From Candidatus Alistipes merdigallinarum (lineage in GTDB: Bacteria; Bacteroidota; Bacteroidia; Bacteroidales; Rikenellaceae): 64,000 bases of DNA. A model generated the notes under the pieces. It was not told the DNA's origin. It saw only the letters and a list, made by a program, of their open reading frames with translations, and searched no databases. The translations under genes were made by a program, and so were the position numbers. The DNA is taken from NCBI GenBank assembly GCA_019119305.1, contig DWXH01000040.1, forward strand, positions 142,156 to 206,155, read 5' to 3'. Within the stretch, counting starts at the first letter, position 1; each line of letters begins with the position of its first letter. Below are positions 63,068 to 64,000 of the stretch, one piece after another.

Positions 63068-63967
63068 ATGGCTAGTAACATCAACATTCAGAAAAAATGC
63101 GAGTGGTGTGGCAAATTATTTATTGCCCACAAAACCTCGACACGATGCTGTTCGCATCGTTGTGCAAACCTTGCCTACAAAGAAAAAACAAGGCAAAAGC
63201 GTGTTAGCGAATTTCAAACAATGGTCAATCATCAAATCGAAAAAGAAGATTGCATTGACAAGGATTTCTTTACCCCAAGCGAAGCTGCAAAGTATATCGG
63301 TATCAGCAGGGCTACCTTTTATAGGTATCTAGAAACTAACCTGATAAAATCGGTTCAGTTAAAGAGAAAAACTATTATCAGGAGACGAGACATCGAGGCT
63401 CTGTTTGATAATGCTTCTCCTTACAAAAAACATCTACCAAAATCCAAACAGAGTATTACCGACTTCTACACCACAGCCGAAGTCAAGGAGAAGTATGGCG
63501 TAAAGGATTCCTGGATATTTCACATCGCTAAGGAACATAATATTCCACGAACCTTTCACCGTGGAAAAACCTATTGGAGCAAAAAGCATATTGATGATTA
63601 CTTTGCAAAGAAAGCTCCCAATCCTGAAATCAAGGAATGGTACAGCACACAAGACATGCAGGAGAAGTTCGGCATGACACTGACGGCCATTTATTCTTTT
63701 GTATCAAAGAATGCCATTCCCAAGAAGAAGGTTGGCATCATGGTGTACTACTCCAAGAAACATGTGGACATTGCCAAAGGCCTTATAGCTCCCGAAGAAC
63801 CTAAATACTACACCATTGCCGAAGCGATGGAGCGATTCAATCTGACACGTGATCAACTCTACCATTATGTGAAATACCATAATATTCCCCGTGTCAAGGT
63901 CGGTAAATATACTAAGATCCTGCGAGCAGAGTTGGACAAGTTCTTTGAGCCTCCAAAGATAGAATGA
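63068..63967 (+). CDS. Zinc-finger protein with four tandem excisionase-like helix-turn-helix units (mobile-element type)
   Basis: A 299-residue DNA-binding protein. The N-terminus has a treble-clef-like zinc cluster (Cys11, Cys14, Cys27, Cys28, Cys32). Four units of about 48 residues follow at roughly 67-113, 132-180, 190-238 and 246-293; each begins FFTPSEAAKY / FYTTAEVKEK / WYSTQDMQEK / YYTIAEAMER and ends with a basic wing then a short helix (RRRDIEALF, SKKHIDDYF, SKKHVDIAK, LRAELDKFF), the HTH_17/excisionase pattern. It is the kind of regulator found beside tyrosine integrases in Bacteroides elements. ATG 63068 is chosen over ATG 63063, which is in another frame. Composition and codon use are more A+T rich than the chromosome. 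It is complete; the window ends 33 bases later. Confidence 0.82.
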   Translation: MASNINIQKKCEWCGKLFIAHKTSTRCCSHRCANLAYKEKTRQKRVSEFQTMVNHQIEKEDCIDKDFFTPSEAAKYIGISRATFYRYLETNLIKSVQLKRKTIIRRRDIEALFDNASPYKKHLPKSKQSITDFYTTAEVKEKYGVKDSWIFHIAKEHNIPRTFHRGKTYWSKKHIDDYFAKKAPNPEIKEWYSTQDMQEKFGMTLTAIYSFVSKNAIPKKKVGIMVYYSKKHVDIAKGLIAPEEPKYYTIAEAMERFNLTRDQLYHYVKYHNIPRVKVGKYTKILRAELDKFFEPPKIE

Positions 63968-64000
63968 GGCAAAAGTTATTTTCCGGTGATAAATACCACC

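Noticed and set aside
1..64000. tRNA, rRNA, CRISPR arrays, insertion sequences, SusC/SusD pair
   Set aside because: Looked for in gaps and in all protein sequences; none recognised.

Overview
The window looks like a chromosomal segment of a Bacteroidales bacterium, possibly Rikenellaceae/Alistipes-like; the genus is a guess. The evidence is the recurrent TAnnTTTG promoter box, the many secreted or lipobox-bearing glycoside hydrolases, the BACON, DUF6562, DUF5722 and DUF5683 families, an OstA-like LptA relative, and weak Shine-Dalgarno sequences. Coding density is high, and most convergent gene pairs share a strong hairpin terminator. No tRNA, rRNA, CRISPR array or insertion sequence was seen. 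No SusC/SusD pair is present despite all the glycan enzymes.

Layout. 0-5 kb: the 3' end of bioD, a K+-dependent membrane pyrophosphatase, a SpoU-type rRNA/tRNA methyltransferase, a frameshifted HXXEE membrane protein and panB. 5-8.4 kb: two BACON-domain lipoproteins on the minus strand, one with a sialidase-like C-terminus and one with an endonuclease/exonuclease/phosphatase domain. 8.5-12.7 kb: a cobalamin riboswitch followed by a biotin-dependent acyl-CoA carboxylase/decarboxylase operon (biotin carboxylase, carrier, carboxyltransferase). 12.9-16 kb: a large DUF6562/beta-helix lipoprotein whose 3' end has different base usage.

16-24 kb: a tight minus-strand operon of alpha-L-rhamnosidase, beta-mannosidase, ROK sugar kinase, GmhA-type heptose isomerase and MFS transporter. 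It reads as a glycan or sugar salvage pathway; heptose salvage into sedoheptulose 7-phosphate is one hypothesis. A DUF5722 lipoprotein diverges from it. 26-35 kb: an AsmA-like protein, an AI-2E-family transporter, cysteine synthase, an L,D-transpeptidase, a dicarboxylate symporter and a pectate-lyase-like lipoprotein. 35-50 kb: a PAP2 phosphatase fused to a probable outer-membrane barrel, a GH3 beta-glucosidase, carB, a DEAD-box helicase, and a second rhamnosidase locus (GH78, SGNH hydrolase, GH78-like).

50-57 kb: an envelope biogenesis operon (SurA_N-like lipoprotein, SurA, OstA-like protein), then argF and a CPBP protease. 57.4-62.8 kb: an overlapping operon of parA, parB, DUF5683, lytic transglycosylase MltD and mnmE. 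The 3' end of mnmE is a classical integration site. It is followed by short tandem repeats and by a zinc-finger protein with four excisionase-like helix-turn-helix units, which I read as the edge of an integrated mobile element continuing past the window.
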